A stretch of 64,000 nucleotides of DNA from Pigmentiphaga litoralis (lineage in GTDB: Bacteria > Pseudomonadota > Gammaproteobacteria > Burkholderiales > Burkholderiaceae_B): assembly GCF_014651835.1 (NCBI RefSeq), contig NZ_BMXQ01000003.1:124001-188000 (forward strand), read 5' to 3'. The position numbers were made by a program, and so were the translations under genes. This document shows positions 25,498 to 34,815 of this stretch, one piece after another. The notes under the pieces were generated by a model. That model searched no databases. It was not told the origin of the DNA and saw only the letters and a list, made by a program, of their open reading frames with translations. The stretch's first letter is position 1, and each line of letters opens with the position of its first letter.

Positions 25498-26043
25498 ATG
25501 GCCTTGAACGAAAACCACCTGGTCTGGCTGGACATGGAAATGACCGGCCTGGATCCGGCAAAAGAACGCATCATCGAGGTGGCCGTGGTCGTGACCGACG
25601 CGCAGCTCGAGGTCGTGGCCGAAGGTCCGGTGCTGGCCATCCATCAATCCGACGAACTGCTCGACGCGATGGACGCCTGGAACAAGGGCACGCATGGCCG
25701 CAGCGGCCTGATCGAACGCGTCAAGGCGTCGACCGTGACCGAAGCCGATGCCGAAACGCAGTTGCTGGACTTCCTGTCGCAGTACGTGCCGCCGGGCAAG
25801 TCGCCCCTGTGCGGCAATACGATCAGCCAGGACCGCCGCTTCATGTTCAGCTACATGCCGCGTTTCGAGGCCTTCTTCCACTATCGCAACCTGGACGTCA
25901 GCACGCTCAAGGAACTGTGCCGCCGCTGGAAGCCCGAGATCTACAAGGGCTTTCAGAAAAAGAGTAAGCACGAAGCGCTGGCCGATATCTACGAGTCGAT
26001 CGACGAGCTGAAGTACTACCGCGAGCACTTCCTGAAGGCCTGA
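25498..26043 (+). CDS. orn: Oligoribonuclease
   Basis: A 181-residue 3'-5' exoribonuclease of the DEDDh family that degrades 2-5 nt RNAs, including pGpG. The motifs are [13 protein letters not shown] (Exo I), [11 protein letters not shown] (Exo II) and [15 protein letters not shown] (Exo III). ATG 25498 starts the conserved domain directly; longer in-frame readings are Arg-rich and lack conservation. The gene is followed after 6 bases by a transporter gene. Confidence 0.97.
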   Translation: MALNENHLVWLDMEMTGLDPAKERIIEVAVVVTDAQLEVVAEGPVLAIHQSDELLDAMDAWNKGTHGRSGLIERVKASTVTEADAETQLLDFLSQYVPPGKSPLCGNTISQDRRFMFSYMPRFEAFFHYRNLDVSTLKELCRRWKPEIYKGFQKKSKHEALADIYESIDELKYYREHFLKA

Positions 26044-26049
26044 CGCCGG

Positions 26050-26937
26050 GTGGATCTTTTCCTGCGGATTGCCGGCATCATCACGCCGGTTTTCCTGATC
26101 GTGCTCGCGGGATGGTGGTACGGACGAACGCGCCATCCGGACATGGCGACCTTCAACCGGATCTGCCTGGAAGTGCTGACGCCGGCGCTGGTGTTTTCGG
26201 CGCTGGCCGCCAAGGACTTCGATATTCGCGGCCAGTGGCCGCTGATGCTGGCCGCGGTGGGCATGGTGGCGGGGTCGGGGCTGCTGTCGTGGCCGTTTGC
26301 CCGGCTGCTGGGGGTGCGGCCACGCGCCTTGCTGCCGCCCATGATGTTCATCAATTCCGGGAACATGGGCCTGCCGCTGGCCTTGCTGGCGCTGGGCCCG
26401 ACCGGCATGGCGCCCGCTGTCGCCTTTTTCATCGTGACCAATACGCTGCACTTCTCGCTGGGGGTCAAGATCCTGAGCCGGGAAGCGTCGGTGCGGGTGC
26501 TGTTGCTGTCGCCCCTGATGATCGCGACGGCGCTGGGACTGGTGTTCGCATTCACCCGGATCCCGGTGTCGCCCTGGATCATGACCGGCCTGAAGATGCT
26601 GGGCGACGCGGCGATTCCGATGCTGCTGTTTTCGCTGGGCGTGCGCCTGACGCATATGTCGATGCGCGGCTGGCGGATCGGCATGGCCAGCGCGGTGCTG
26701 CGGCCGGCGATCGGCATTGCGCTGGCGTTCCCGCTGATGTGGCTGCTGCCGCTGGACAGCGTGCAGCGCACTCTGCTGTTCCTGTACGCGGCCCTGCCGC
26801 CCGCGGTGATCAACTATCTCTTTGCGGAGCAGTACAACGCCGAGCCCGACAAGGTCGCATCCATGGTCATGATCGGCAATGCGATGGCGGTGGTGTTCGT
26901 GCCGGTCGGGCTGTGGCTGGGGTTGCGGGCGGGGTGA
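26050..26937 (+). CDS. AEC-family (auxin efflux carrier-like) transporter
   Basis: A 295-residue membrane protein with about ten hydrophobic helices. Family signatures are PVFLIVLAGWWYGR at the N-terminus, ICLEVLTPALVFSALA, and a central NSGNMGLPLALLALG. AEC proteins export or import small organic acids or amino acids, but the substrate is unknown. The GTG start at 26050 lies 6 bases after the orn stop, with no strong ribosome site of its own, so it may be read through coupling. Confidence 0.88.
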   Translation: MDLFLRIAGIITPVFLIVLAGWWYGRTRHPDMATFNRICLEVLTPALVFSALAAKDFDIRGQWPLMLAAVGMVAGSGLLSWPFARLLGVRPRALLPPMMFINSGNMGLPLALLALGPTGMAPAVAFFIVTNTLHFSLGVKILSREASVRVLLLSPLMIATALGLVFAFTRIPVSPWIMTGLKMLGDAAIPMLLFSLGVRLTHMSMRGWRIGMASAVLRPAIGIALAFPLMWLLPLDSVQRTLLFLYAALPPAVINYLFAEQYNAEPDKVASMVMIGNAMAVVFVPVGLWLGLRAG

Positions 26938-26969
26938 CGGTATAGCGGGTGAAGCGACGCGCAGCGGAC

Positions 26970-28529
26970 TTACGCCGCCCCCCGCACCGCCAGCTTGCGC
27001 ACGATGCGTTGATACCAGACCTGCAGCAGCGACCCCGAGATCAGCATGCTGAACGCCGCCATCAGCCACATGCTGCCTGCACCGGGGGGCGCGCCGGGCA
27101 TGAAGCGGTCGACCACGCCGGCCAGCGATCCGGCGCCCGGCCCGAACGCCAGGTACCAGCCGCCGGTCAGGCCAATGCCCCACAGCGCGCCGGCCTGGAT
27201 GCACATTGGAATCACGGCCACCTTGTAGGCGCGCAGCAGGTAGGCAGTCATGCATTGCAGGGCGTCGGCCAGGTGGAACAGCGTCAGCAGGTTCAGCAAG
27301 CCCAGCGCCACCAGGGCCACCTTCGGGTCGTTGGTGTAGGCCCCCACGATTGCCTGGCGCCCGACCAGCATCACCAATACGGTCAGCACCGCGCCCGTCA
27401 TGGCCAGCCGCAGGCCGGTCGCGCCGATGCGCCGGGCGCGCGGGTAGTCACCGGCGCCAATCGCCTGCGCCGTCAATGCGCCCGTGGCCACGCCCAGCGC
27501 CATTGGCATCATGAAACAGACCGCCGCCAGGTTGGACATGATCTGGTGCCCGCCGGTTGCGAACACGCCTTCGCGCGCCACCAGCAAGGCCATGAACGTG
27601 AACGATGTGACTTCGATCAGGTAGGACGCGCCCATCGGCACGCCCAGGTGCAGCAGTTCGCCCAAGGCCTTCCAGTCGGGCCGGCCGATGCGCATTGAAA
27701 AGCGGCGGTAGAACGGGTCGCGCAGCAGGATCGCAGCGCTGATGCCGAGGCTGATCCAGTAGACCAGCGCGGTCGACAAACCCGCGCCGACGGCGCCCAT
27801 GTCCGGCGCACCCAGGTTGCCGTAGATGAAGATCCAGTTGAAGATGAACTTGAGTCCGACCCCCAGCAGGTTGATCATCATCACGACCTTGGGGCGTGAG
27901 ACGGCCGTGTTCAGGGCGTACACCGTCCGGAACACCAGGCCTGCCGGCAGCGCAATGGCCAGCATCATCAGGTAGCCGCTGACCTGGTCGCGCACCTCGG
28001 GCGACACGTCGCCCGACATCGACAGCCACACGTCCGGGAACATCATGGCCGTGGCGCCCAGGGCCGACAGTCCCAGTGCGAGCCACACGCCCTGGCCCCA
28101 GGTGTGCCCGATGCGGTCGAGCCGCCCGGCGCCAAAATGCTGCGCAATGATAGGGATGAGTGCGTGCAGCACGCCCATCAGTCCGACAAATACGGTGATG
28201 TAGATGGAGACCGCCAGGGCCATGGCGGCCAATGCCGTGGGCGATGCGTGCCCCGTCATGGCCGTGTCCAGCACGCCGAAGGCCATGCCGGCCCATTGGC
28301 CGACGAGCACCGGCCAGCCTTGCTGCAGGATCAGGCGGGCCGTGCGGCGGAAGGTGGCCGGGCCCGTCACGCCGGGGGCGGCAAGGCGGCCGGGCGAGGC
28401 GGGCGAGGCAGGTGAGGCAGGTGAGGCGGGCGACGCGGCTGCCGGGGCAGCCACCGCTTCCGCGGGTGCGGCGGCAGACGGTTCGACGATCGGGTCCGTA
28501 CCCGACGGCGGCGTGGTCGAGGCGTTCAT
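26970..28529 (-). CDS. MATE-family multidrug/Na+ efflux transporter
   Basis: A 519-residue MATE protein with twelve expected helices; motifs include QQGWPVLVGQWAGMAFGVLD, ALNTAVSRPKVVMMINLLGV and GGHQIMSNLAAVCFMMP. It should export cationic drugs or metabolites using Na+ or H+. The first 55 residues are a low-complexity head with an SPA repeat encoded by five 9-bp units. Its ATG overlaps the stop of the upstream glycosyltransferase gene by three bases inside a four-base ATGA, implying coupled translation. Confidence 0.92.
   Translation of the reverse strand: MNASTTPPSGTDPIVEPSAAAPAEAVAAPAAASPASPASPASPASPGRLAAPGVTGPATFRRTARLILQQGWPVLVGQWAGMAFGVLDTAMTGHASPTALAAMALAVSIYITVFVGLMGVLHALIPIIAQHFGAGRLDRIGHTWGQGVWLALGLSALGATAMMFPDVWLSMSGDVSPEVRDQVSGYLMMLAIALPAGLVFRTVYALNTAVSRPKVVMMINLLGVGLKFIFNWIFIYGNLGAPDMGAVGAGLSTALVYWISLGISAAILLRDPFYRRFSMRIGRPDWKALGELLHLGVPMGASYLIEVTSFTFMALLVAREGVFATGGHQIMSNLAAVCFMMPMALGVATGALTAQAIGAGDYPRARRIGATGLRLAMTGAVLTVLVMLVGRQAIVGAYTNDPKVALVALGLLNLLTLFHLADALQCMTAYLLRAYKVAVIPMCIQAGALWGIGLTGGWYLAFGPGAGSLAGVVDRFMPGAPPGAGSMWLMAAFSMLISGSLLQVWYQRIVRKLAVRGAA
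28391..28435. repeat. 9-bp tandem repeat within the MATE gene
   Basis: Five 9-bp units (CGGGCGAGG or CAGGTGAGG type) encode successive Ser-Pro-Ala tripeptides on the minus strand near residues 32-46 of the MATE protein. Being in multiples of three, length changes would keep the frame. Confidence 0.9.
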
Positions 28530-30373
28530 TTGCGTCCGCCGTTACCCGGCGCCGTTCTCAGGAGCATGAAGTACTCGCGTTCGTTGGCATTGCGGCGCGA
28601 GTCGGACGCACGACCGCCTTCCCACAGCACCGTGGCGCCCGCGTAATCGCCCTGACCGACGGCGTGCCACAGCGTGCTCGCATTGCCTTGCAACAGCAGC
28701 AGCGGGCAGTCCGCCGATCGTTCGAACAGCAGGCCGTCGAACACCGCAAACGACGCCCGCTGCGGCAGGCCCAGGCCCGCGCTGCGCACGCATTCGCCGC
28801 CGCGCGTGGCGCCGCCGCCCGTGCCGGTCGCGCGGCCGGTGCGGCCCGCGCCTGCCTTCCCGGCCGGTATTTCGGCCAGGGCGGCGGCCAGGCTGCCGGA
28901 CACCTCGCGGTAGCTCTTGCTGTAATTGATCGACGGCAGCCACAGCGTCATCAGCAGCAGCCAGCTGACCACCACGCCGCCCGCCGACAGCACCGTGCCG
29001 CGCCACAGGCCGGTGGGCCGCTCGCGCAGGCGCCAGACGACCAGGGCGATCCACGCCAGGGTGCTGACGACGGCGATCGCCAAGGCGAGCAGGGACAATT
29101 CGGCTTCGTACCCGGGCGTCTGGCGCGCGATGTTGCGGGCAATCTTGGGCGGCACGCCGGTCATGATGGCGATCCAGCCCAGCCAGATCACGGCCAACGC
29201 AAACGAAAACACCATCACCGCAAACCAGTCCAGGGCGTTGATCAGCCCGCGCCGCAGCGTTGGCAGGGCCAGGGCGGCCAGCATGGCGCTGGGAATCACG
29301 AAGGCCAGGAACTCGGCGTCGAGCGGCGTGCGGGTGACCAGCAGCATCAGTGCCGCGCCGATCAGCATGGCCAGGGGAATCTGGATGTGCGGCGCGCCGA
29401 CAAAGCCGCGCCAGCGCCAGATGGTCAGCAGCACCAGTGGCCAGGTCGGCCACAGGAACCACAGCAGATTGCGGAAGGCGGCGCTGGCGCCCGGCCCGGT
29501 CAGGATGCCAAGCACGCTGGCGTTCCAGCTCCACCAGCCGCGCATCCAGTAGGGATTGAGTTCCGACGCCGGGATCCACCACGCCAGCGAAATGGCCAGG
29601 GCGATCGGCAGGCTGAGCAGCGCCATCCACTTGACTGACGGCCGCAGCACGGCGCAGCGCCAGCCGGCCAGCATCACGCCGATCAGCAGCGGCGCCAGCG
29701 CCGGAAAGCCGCGCGACAGGAACGCGCCGCCCAGCGCGATGCCCAGCGTCACGGCGCCCCAGCGGGGGTGGTCCAGCATGCGGGTCAGCGAATAGAACGC
29801 AAAGGCCCCGAACGCCAGCGCGGCGGGTTCGGCCGATGTTTCATGGCTGCGCCACAGCACGCCCAGGGTGCCCACCAGCAGCAGCAAGGAGGCGTCGGCC
29901 AGCATGCGGCCATAGTCGCGCGCGCCGGGCTGGCCGCCAAAGGGCAGGGCCAGCGGCTGCGCTTCGGCGCGGCGGCCAAGCAGGTAAGCCCCGTACCAGA
30001 GGCTGGACGAGGTGATGCCGAACCAGATCAGATTGGGAATGCGGCTGGCGACGATGCCGCCGACCAGCGGCTGCAGCAGCATCATGGACAGCGCGCCCAG
30101 CCAGGTAGGCAGGGGACCTTCCTGGGTGACGGCGATGCCGGCCACTTCGGGCGTGAGCCACTGGCGCCAGTTGCCGTTCACGGCGGACCACATCTGCGCG
30201 TAGCCGATGACGTCTTCGGACTTCCACGGCTCGCGGGTGATCAGGCCCGCCAGGATGTAGATCAGGCACAGACCCAGCAAGCCCCAACGCGGCAGCTTGG
30301 TCGTCGCCGTGGCGGTGAGCCGGGCGGGATTGGGCTGATGAGAATCGGCGTAGCGCGCTGGGGAAGTGGACAT
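28526..30373 (-). CDS. GT-C glycosyltransferase, ArnT/PMT-like
   Basis: A 615-residue polytopic membrane protein. The N-terminal helix is followed by TREPWKSEDVIGYAQMW, which has the acidic residues in the first periplasmic loop typical of ArnT-like glycosyltransferases, and about eleven further helices. Such enzymes move a sugar from a polyprenyl-phosphate donor to lipid A or another surface target. The C-terminal 120 residues are probably periplasmic and include a Gly/Arg-rich patch. ATG 30373 is chosen because upstream in-frame sequence is not conserved-looking. The pairing with a MATE transporter does not clarify the acceptor. Confidence 0.82.
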   Translation of the reverse strand: MSTSPARYADSHQPNPARLTATATTKLPRWGLLGLCLIYILAGLITREPWKSEDVIGYAQMWSAVNGNWRQWLTPEVAGIAVTQEGPLPTWLGALSMMLLQPLVGGIVASRIPNLIWFGITSSSLWYGAYLLGRRAEAQPLALPFGGQPGARDYGRMLADASLLLLVGTLGVLWRSHETSAEPAALAFGAFAFYSLTRMLDHPRWGAVTLGIALGGAFLSRGFPALAPLLIGVMLAGWRCAVLRPSVKWMALLSLPIALAISLAWWIPASELNPYWMRGWWSWNASVLGILTGPGASAAFRNLLWFLWPTWPLVLLTIWRWRGFVGAPHIQIPLAMLIGAALMLLVTRTPLDAEFLAFVIPSAMLAALALPTLRRGLINALDWFAVMVFSFALAVIWLGWIAIMTGVPPKIARNIARQTPGYEAELSLLALAIAVVSTLAWIALVVWRLRERPTGLWRGTVLSAGGVVVSWLLLMTLWLPSINYSKSYREVSGSLAAALAEIPAGKAGAGRTGRATGTGGGATRGGECVRSAGLGLPQRASFAVFDGLLFERSADCPLLLLQGNASTLWHAVGQGDYAGATVLWEGGRASDSRRNANEREYFMLLRTAPGNGGRK

Positions 30374-30513
30374 AAAACCTGACCGATAAAGCATGTCGAC
30401 GTGCGACGCACGCCGATGGTCCGGCCAGCGCGCGCGGTCTTGCTCAGGTGCGCGCTGCCGGGTGGCGGAGAAACGCCGCCCGCAAGTGGAAGGATCCACC
30501 GGTCGGGCGGAGC

Positions 30514-30543
30514 AAAAAAGGCAGCCGCGAGGCTGCCTTTTTC
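30514..30543 (-). terminator. Terminator after rpmE2
   Basis: GCAGCC-GCGA-GGCTGC extended by A and T runs on both sides makes a long hairpin with a T run on either strand. It lies about 46 bases after the rpmE2 stop. Confidence 0.88.
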
Positions 30544-30589
30544 ATTGAAACGCAGCGCAGGGCCGCGGTTTCATCGCCGTCCCGCAGAC

Positions 30590-30883
30590 TTATTCGGCGG
30601 CGGGCTTGGTCTCGGCCACGACTGCAGCCGGCTTGACGGCCGACGTGTTCGCAAAACGTGCGCGGAACTTTTCAACGCGGCCCGTTTCAACGATACGCGT
30701 TTGCGCGCCGGTGTAGAACGGGTGCGATTCGGAAGTCACGTCGCACTTGAAGAGCGGGTAGGTCTTGCCTTCGAATTCGATCGACTCACGCGAGTTCAGG
30801 GTCGAACGGGTAATGAACTTGGCACCGGTTTGCAGGTCCTGGAACAGGACTTCGCGGTATTCGGGGTGAACGCCTGCTTTCAT
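30590..30883 (-). CDS. rpmE2: 50S ribosomal protein L31, type B (zinc-independent)
   Basis: A 97-residue L31 paralogue starting MKAGVHPEYREVLFQD and containing FKCDVTSESHPFYTG. It lacks the CxxC pairs of zinc-binding L31, so it is the C-minus, type B form, which in some bacteria replaces the zinc form during zinc starvation. The C-terminal Ala/Lys tail is lineage-specific. The 265-base upstream spacer shows no clear Zur box that I can recognise. Confidence 0.96.
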   Translation of the reverse strand: MKAGVHPEYREVLFQDLQTGAKFITRSTLNSRESIEFEGKTYPLFKCDVTSESHPFYTGAQTRIVETGRVEKFRARFANTSAVKPAAVVAETKPAAE

Positions 30884-31148
30884 GGCATTTTCCTTGGGTT
30901 GTGCGGGTCGCCAGCCGGAAGAATGTTGCCGCAGGGTCGGCTGCGTGTACGCGGATCAGTGCTGATCGCGCCAGTGCCAACCCGGCAAACGTTCCAACAA
31001 CGTGCCCAGTTTCGATAAGTAAGCCTTAGATTATCGCGGGAAAACGCGCCGGCTGCAACTGGCGGGGCGAAATGTTGTAGCACAGGGAGGTCAGGCTGTC
31101 GACGCGTGGGGAAGGGGGGCGCGTGACCGGCACGCGCCGGGTCACGAC

Positions 31149-32009
31149 TCAGCGCGCCACGATCTCGGTGACGTCGCCCTGTTGTTCCAGCCGCACGGGC
31201 AGCATTCCGGGCAGCGCCGCGGCAAAATCCTTGAACTGTTTCACGCCATACGTGCCGTCCACTGTCAGGGCGCTCACGGCCGACTGGCGCACGACCAGCC
31301 CGGTGCGCCCGTAACGTTCGAACTCGGCCACCGCCCGAGCCAGCGGCGTGTTCTTGAACACGATCCGCCCCTGACGCCAGGCGGTGATCTCGCTGGCCGG
31401 CAGATTCGCGATCGTTCCGAGCCGACCCTTTTCGTCTGCTGTCAGCCGCTGACCGGCGCTCAGGTCGCGCGGCGCGTAGTCCTGGCCGCCGTCCTGGGAA
31501 CTGGATGCCATCATCTCCGACGACGCGGTGCTCGTGACCTTGACGGTGCCGGCTTCCACCGAGATGACCGTTCTGCCGGCTTCCATGCCCGTCTTGGACT
31601 GGCCGACCGAATAGATCGCGTCCGTGCCTTCGACCTGCGCGGCGCCGGCCAGCACATAGAACGGCTGCTCGCGGTTTGGCTTGATGTCGAACGACGCGCG
31701 GCCTTCTTCGACCAGCATGACCCGCCGGTTGCTGTACAGCCGGGCGTTCACGCTGGTGGCGGTGTCCAGTTGCAGCACGGTCTTGTCGGCGTCCACATCG
31801 GCGTCGGGCAGGGTGACCGTGACCGTCTGCCCGCGGTCGGCCACGTAGTTCTGTGTGTAGCCTGGCGAACTGCGCCAGGTCTGCCAGCCTATCCAGCCGC
31901 CGCCCAGCATGCCGGCCACGACGGCAAACGCCGCCGCGCCGATCGCCAGGCGGGCGAGGGGGGAATTGGGACGATCGCTGTCGTCGCGGGAAGGGTTGGA
32001 TACTGTCAT
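31149..32009 (-). CDS. FecR-like periplasmic/membrane protein, orphan
   Basis: A 286-residue protein with one transmembrane helix (about 20-42) followed by a FecR-like domain (QTVTVTLPDADV, NRRVMLVEEGRASFDIKP, GMEAGRTVISVEAGTVKV) and an STN-like end (ITAWRQGRIVFKNTPLARAV then GTYGVKQFKDFAAALPGML). The cytoplasmic anti-sigma segment normal for FecR is missing: only about 20 residues precede the helix. No ECF sigma factor or TonB receptor is adjacent. It could be a signalling relic, a variant regulator of a distant sigma factor, or a structural periplasmic protein. Confidence 0.78.
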   Translation of the reverse strand: MTVSNPSRDDSDRPNSPLARLAIGAAAFAVVAGMLGGGWIGWQTWRSSPGYTQNYVADRGQTVTVTLPDADVDADKTVLQLDTATSVNARLYSNRRVMLVEEGRASFDIKPNREQPFYVLAGAAQVEGTDAIYSVGQSKTGMEAGRTVISVEAGTVKVTSTASSEMMASSSQDGGQDYAPRDLSAGQRLTADEKGRLGTIANLPASEITAWRQGRIVFKNTPLARAVAEFERYGRTGLVVRQSAVSALTVDGTYGVKQFKDFAAALPGMLPVRLEQQGDVTEIVAR

Positions 32010-32123
32010 GGGGCAATCTGCACGATGGAAGCTAGCCTGCCATCGTAGCGGAATAGACGTTCAGGCCGCCCCGACCCCGCAATCCGTCCACCGGGCCCCA
32101 CCCCGCGCCCGGCTGCTGCCGGC

Positions 32124-33101
32124 TCAGTCCAGCTTGATGCCCGACGCCTTGACGATCTCGCCCCACTTGGCCGTCTCGGCATCACGGAACGTGGCGAATT
32201 CGGCCGCCGTGCCGCCCAGGGGCTCGCCGCCCGATGCCGCCAGCTCTTCGCGGAAGGCCGGGTTGGCCAGCACGTCGTTCAGCGTCTTGTTCAGCTTGGC
32301 GGATACGTCCGCCGGCAATCCCGGCGGCGCCACCAGGCCGAACCATGCGGTGGAGGAAAAGCCCTGAACGGTTTCCGCAATGGCCGGAATGTCGTTCAGT
32401 CCCTTGACCCGCTTCGGCGACGCTACGCCCAGGGCCCGCATGCGGTCGGCCTTGACGTAAGGCAGGGTGCTGGGCGAGTTGTCGAACATCACCAGGATCG
32501 TCCCGCCCATCAGGTCGGTCGCGGCGGGTGCGCTGCCGCGATACGGGATGTGCATCAGGTTGACGCCCGCCTTGGTCTTGAGCAGTTCCATGGTCAGGTG
32601 GCTGGTCGTGCCGTTGCCCTGCGAGCCGTACGACACCTTGCCAGGGTTGGCCTTGGTGTAGGCGATCAGCTCGGCCACGGTCTTGAAGGGCGCAGACGGA
32701 TTGGCCACCAGCATGATAGGCACGGCGCACACCAGGGCGATCGGCGTAAAGCCGGTCACGGGGTTGTAGCCCGGGTCTTTGTACAGATGCTGGTTGATGC
32801 TGAGCGGACCGGCGGTCGACAGCAGCAGGGTGTAGCCGTCGGGCTGGGCCCGCGACACGGCCTGGGCGCCGATGTTGCCGCCAGCGCCCGGACGGTTTTC
32901 AACCACGATGGTCTGCTTGAGCTCGCTGCCCATGCGCGCGGCCAGCTGGCGCGCGATCAGGTCGGTGGTGCCGCCCGCGGGAAACGGGACGACCATCGTC
33001 ACGGGTTTGTCGGGGAAAGCGGCCTGGGCCGTGTGCAGCATGCTGGCAAGCGCCAGCCCGGCGGCAAGGGCGCCAAGGCGGTGGGTCAAGGGCAAGGTCA
33101 A
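32124..33101 (-). CDS. Tripartite tricarboxylate transporter (Bug/TctC) periplasmic receptor
   Basis: A 325-residue periplasmic binding protein with a signal peptide ending near residue 27 (LHTAQA) and the Bug motifs VTMVVPFPAGGTTDLIARQL and VVENRPGAGGNIGAQAVSRA. It is the last gene of an operon with the amidohydrolase, hydratase and CMD-family genes (39-base gap), so its ligand is probably an aromatic-derived or unsaturated organic acid degraded by those enzymes. No TctA/TctB gene is nearby. Confidence 0.93.
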   Translation of the reverse strand: MTLPLTHRLGALAAGLALASMLHTAQAAFPDKPVTMVVPFPAGGTTDLIARQLAARMGSELKQTIVVENRPGAGGNIGAQAVSRAQPDGYTLLLSTAGPLSINQHLYKDPGYNPVTGFTPIALVCAVPIMLVANPSAPFKTVAELIAYTKANPGKVSYGSQGNGTTSHLTMELLKTKAGVNLMHIPYRGSAPAATDLMGGTILVMFDNSPSTLPYVKADRMRALGVASPKRVKGLNDIPAIAETVQGFSSTAWFGLVAPPGLPADVSAKLNKTLNDVLANPAFREELAASGGEPLGGTAAEFATFRDAETAKWGEIVKASGIKLD

Positions 33102-33140
33102 CGAAGTCTCCTGGTGATGTTTTTTGTCGTTTTGGGAATG

Positions 33141-34007
33141 TCAGATCTCGAAGCCGTACAGCCGCGACGGGTTCTCGACCAGCATGCGGTGCTGCATGGC
33201 CGGATCGGGCGCCCACAGCGGGATCAGATCGACAATGTCGCCGTCGTTGGGCATGGGGCCGACGTGGATCGGGTGCGGCCAGTTGGTGCCCCAGATCATC
33301 CGGTCGGGCCGCGCCGCGATCACCGCGTGGATCAGGGGCAGCATGTCGCGGTGCGGATAGGGCTCGCTGGACAGGCGGTACAGGCTGGCCAGCTTCACCC
33401 AGCAGCGGCCGGTGGCCAGCAGATCCAGCACGGTCCTGAACGCCGGCGAGTCCACGCCTTCGTCGGCACGGATGCGCGCCAGGTGGTCCAGCACGTAATC
33501 GCAGGGCAGGGCGCGCAGGCGGTCGGCCACGTCGACCAGTTCCGACGACGCATGAAAGTGCAGCAGCAGATGCCAGCCCAGTTCCCTGGCCTCGTCGGCC
33601 AGGGCTTCCAGCGCATCGAAGCCGACGCCGCCCGACACCACCGTGGACATGCGGTAGCCGCGCACGCCCCGGTCGTGCAGGGCCTGGCGTTGCGCCAGCG
33701 GCATGCCCGGCGGCGTGACCAGAATCGCGCGGATCCTGCCGTCCAGCCGGTCCAGGGCATCCAGCGTGGCCGCGTTGTCGGTCCCGTGCGCGCCGCCATG
33801 CACGATCACGCCGCGATCGATGCGCAGGGTGTCCAGCAAGTCCACATACTGTTCCAGCGTGCAGTCTTCAGGCGTGTAGCTGCGCTCGGGCGACAACGGA
33901 AAGCGCGCCTGCGGCCCGAACACGTGGGCATGCGTGTCGACGGCATGGCGCGGCATGACGAAGGTGGGCGTGCGGGTGGCCCGGTCGGGGCCCTGGCAGG
34001 GTTTCAT
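33141..34007 (-). CDS. Amidohydrolase-2 family hydrolase/lactonase
   Basis: A 288-residue TIM-barrel hydrolase of the amidohydrolase-2 group (related to 2-pyrone-4,6-dicarboxylate lactonase). The metal motif is DTHAHVFGP near residue 24, and LLHFHA, VLDHLA and WGTNWPHP supply further ligands, the last with the catalytic Asp usually replaced by a WP turn. ATG 34007 has GAGG 7 bases upstream. It lies 9 bases after the hydratase gene in the same operon. Lactone hydrolysis in meta-cleavage-type aromatic degradation is likely; the exact compound is not known. Confidence 0.85.
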   Translation of the reverse strand: MKPCQGPDRATRTPTFVMPRHAVDTHAHVFGPQARFPLSPERSYTPEDCTLEQYVDLLDTLRIDRGVIVHGGAHGTDNAATLDALDRLDGRIRAILVTPPGMPLAQRQALHDRGVRGYRMSTVVSGGVGFDALEALADEARELGWHLLLHFHASSELVDVADRLRALPCDYVLDHLARIRADEGVDSPAFRTVLDLLATGRCWVKLASLYRLSSEPYPHRDMLPLIHAVIAARPDRMIWGTNWPHPIHVGPMPNDGDIVDLIPLWAPDPAMQHRMLVENPSRLYGFEI

Positions 34008-34016
34008 GGTGTGCCC

Positions 34017-34808
34017 TCAGTCGGTAAAGCGCATGGTGACGGCGCCCAGGTCGCTGTAGCGCGCCTCGATATGGTCGCCGGGGGCAACCGCGATGGCTTC
34101 GGTGATGGCGCCGGCCAGAATGAAGGTGCCCGCCTTGAGCGCAATGCCGCGCACGCCCAGCAGGTTCGCCAGCATGGCCACGCTTTCGGCCGAATTGCCC
34201 AGCACGGCATCGCCGGTGCCCGACGCGACGACCTCGCCATTCTTGACGATCTCCACCTTGATCGACGCCAGGTCCAGGCCCGCCACGGGCCGTGTCGTGG
34301 TCCCGGCCACGAAGCGCGCCGCTGACGTGTTGTCGGCCACCACGCTTTTCAGGTCGAAGCGGAAGTTTTCATAGCGCGAGTCGATGATCTCGACCGCCGG
34401 CAACACGTGATCGGTCGCGGCCAGCACGTCTTCCATGCGCACGCCGGGGCCGATCAGATCCTGCTTGAGCACAAAGGCGATTTCGGCTTCGACTTTGGGA
34501 TGGATCAGGCGCGCGCAGGAAATGTCGCCGCCATCCTGCACCCGGCCGTAGTCGGTCAGGAAGCCATAGACGGGGTCTTCGACGCCCATCTGCTTCATTT
34601 TGGCGTACGACGTCAGGCCCATCTTCAGCCCGGCAATGGTGACGCCGGCCGCTTCTTTGCGGGCGCGCAGCGCGTCCTGGATGGCGTAGGCGTCATGCCA
34701 GTCCATTTCGGGATAGTCGTCGGTGATCTTGGCGATCGGGGCGGCGTCCAGTTCGGCGGTGTCGAGCCGCAGGGCAAGTTCGTCGACGATGTCGTTTTCA
34801 ATGGCCAT
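34017..34808 (-). CDS. 2-keto-4-pentenoate hydratase / 4-oxalocrotonate decarboxylase family
   Basis: A 263-residue MhpD/DmpH-type enzyme. Motifs include IAGLKMGLTSYAKMKQMGV, HPKVEAEIAFVL and ALPAVEIIDSRYENF-like VLPAVEIIDSRY, with the metal-binding Glu residues in EAEIAF. The N-terminal helix and the length fit both hydratases (DmpE) and the homologous 4-oxalocrotonate decarboxylases (DmpH); sequence alone does not decide. It is the second gene of the operon, 7 bases after the CMD gene. The reaction would process a 2-oxo-enoic acid from aromatic ring cleavage. Confidence 0.88.
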   Translation of the reverse strand: MAIENDIVDELALRLDTAELDAAPIAKITDDYPEMDWHDAYAIQDALRARKEAAGVTIAGLKMGLTSYAKMKQMGVEDPVYGFLTDYGRVQDGGDISCARLIHPKVEAEIAFVLKQDLIGPGVRMEDVLAATDHVLPAVEIIDSRYENFRFDLKSVVADNTSAARFVAGTTTRPVAGLDLASIKVEIVKNGEVVASGTGDAVLGNSAESVAMLANLLGVRGIALKAGTFILAGAITEAIAVAPGDHIEARYSDLGAVTMRFTD

Positions 34809-34815
34809 GGCGTGC

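Noticed and set aside
24145-27255. Very long minus-strand frame across the M48 gene, orn and the transporter
   Set aside because: Its residues are Gln/Arg/His-rich and antisense or out of frame to three well-supported genes.
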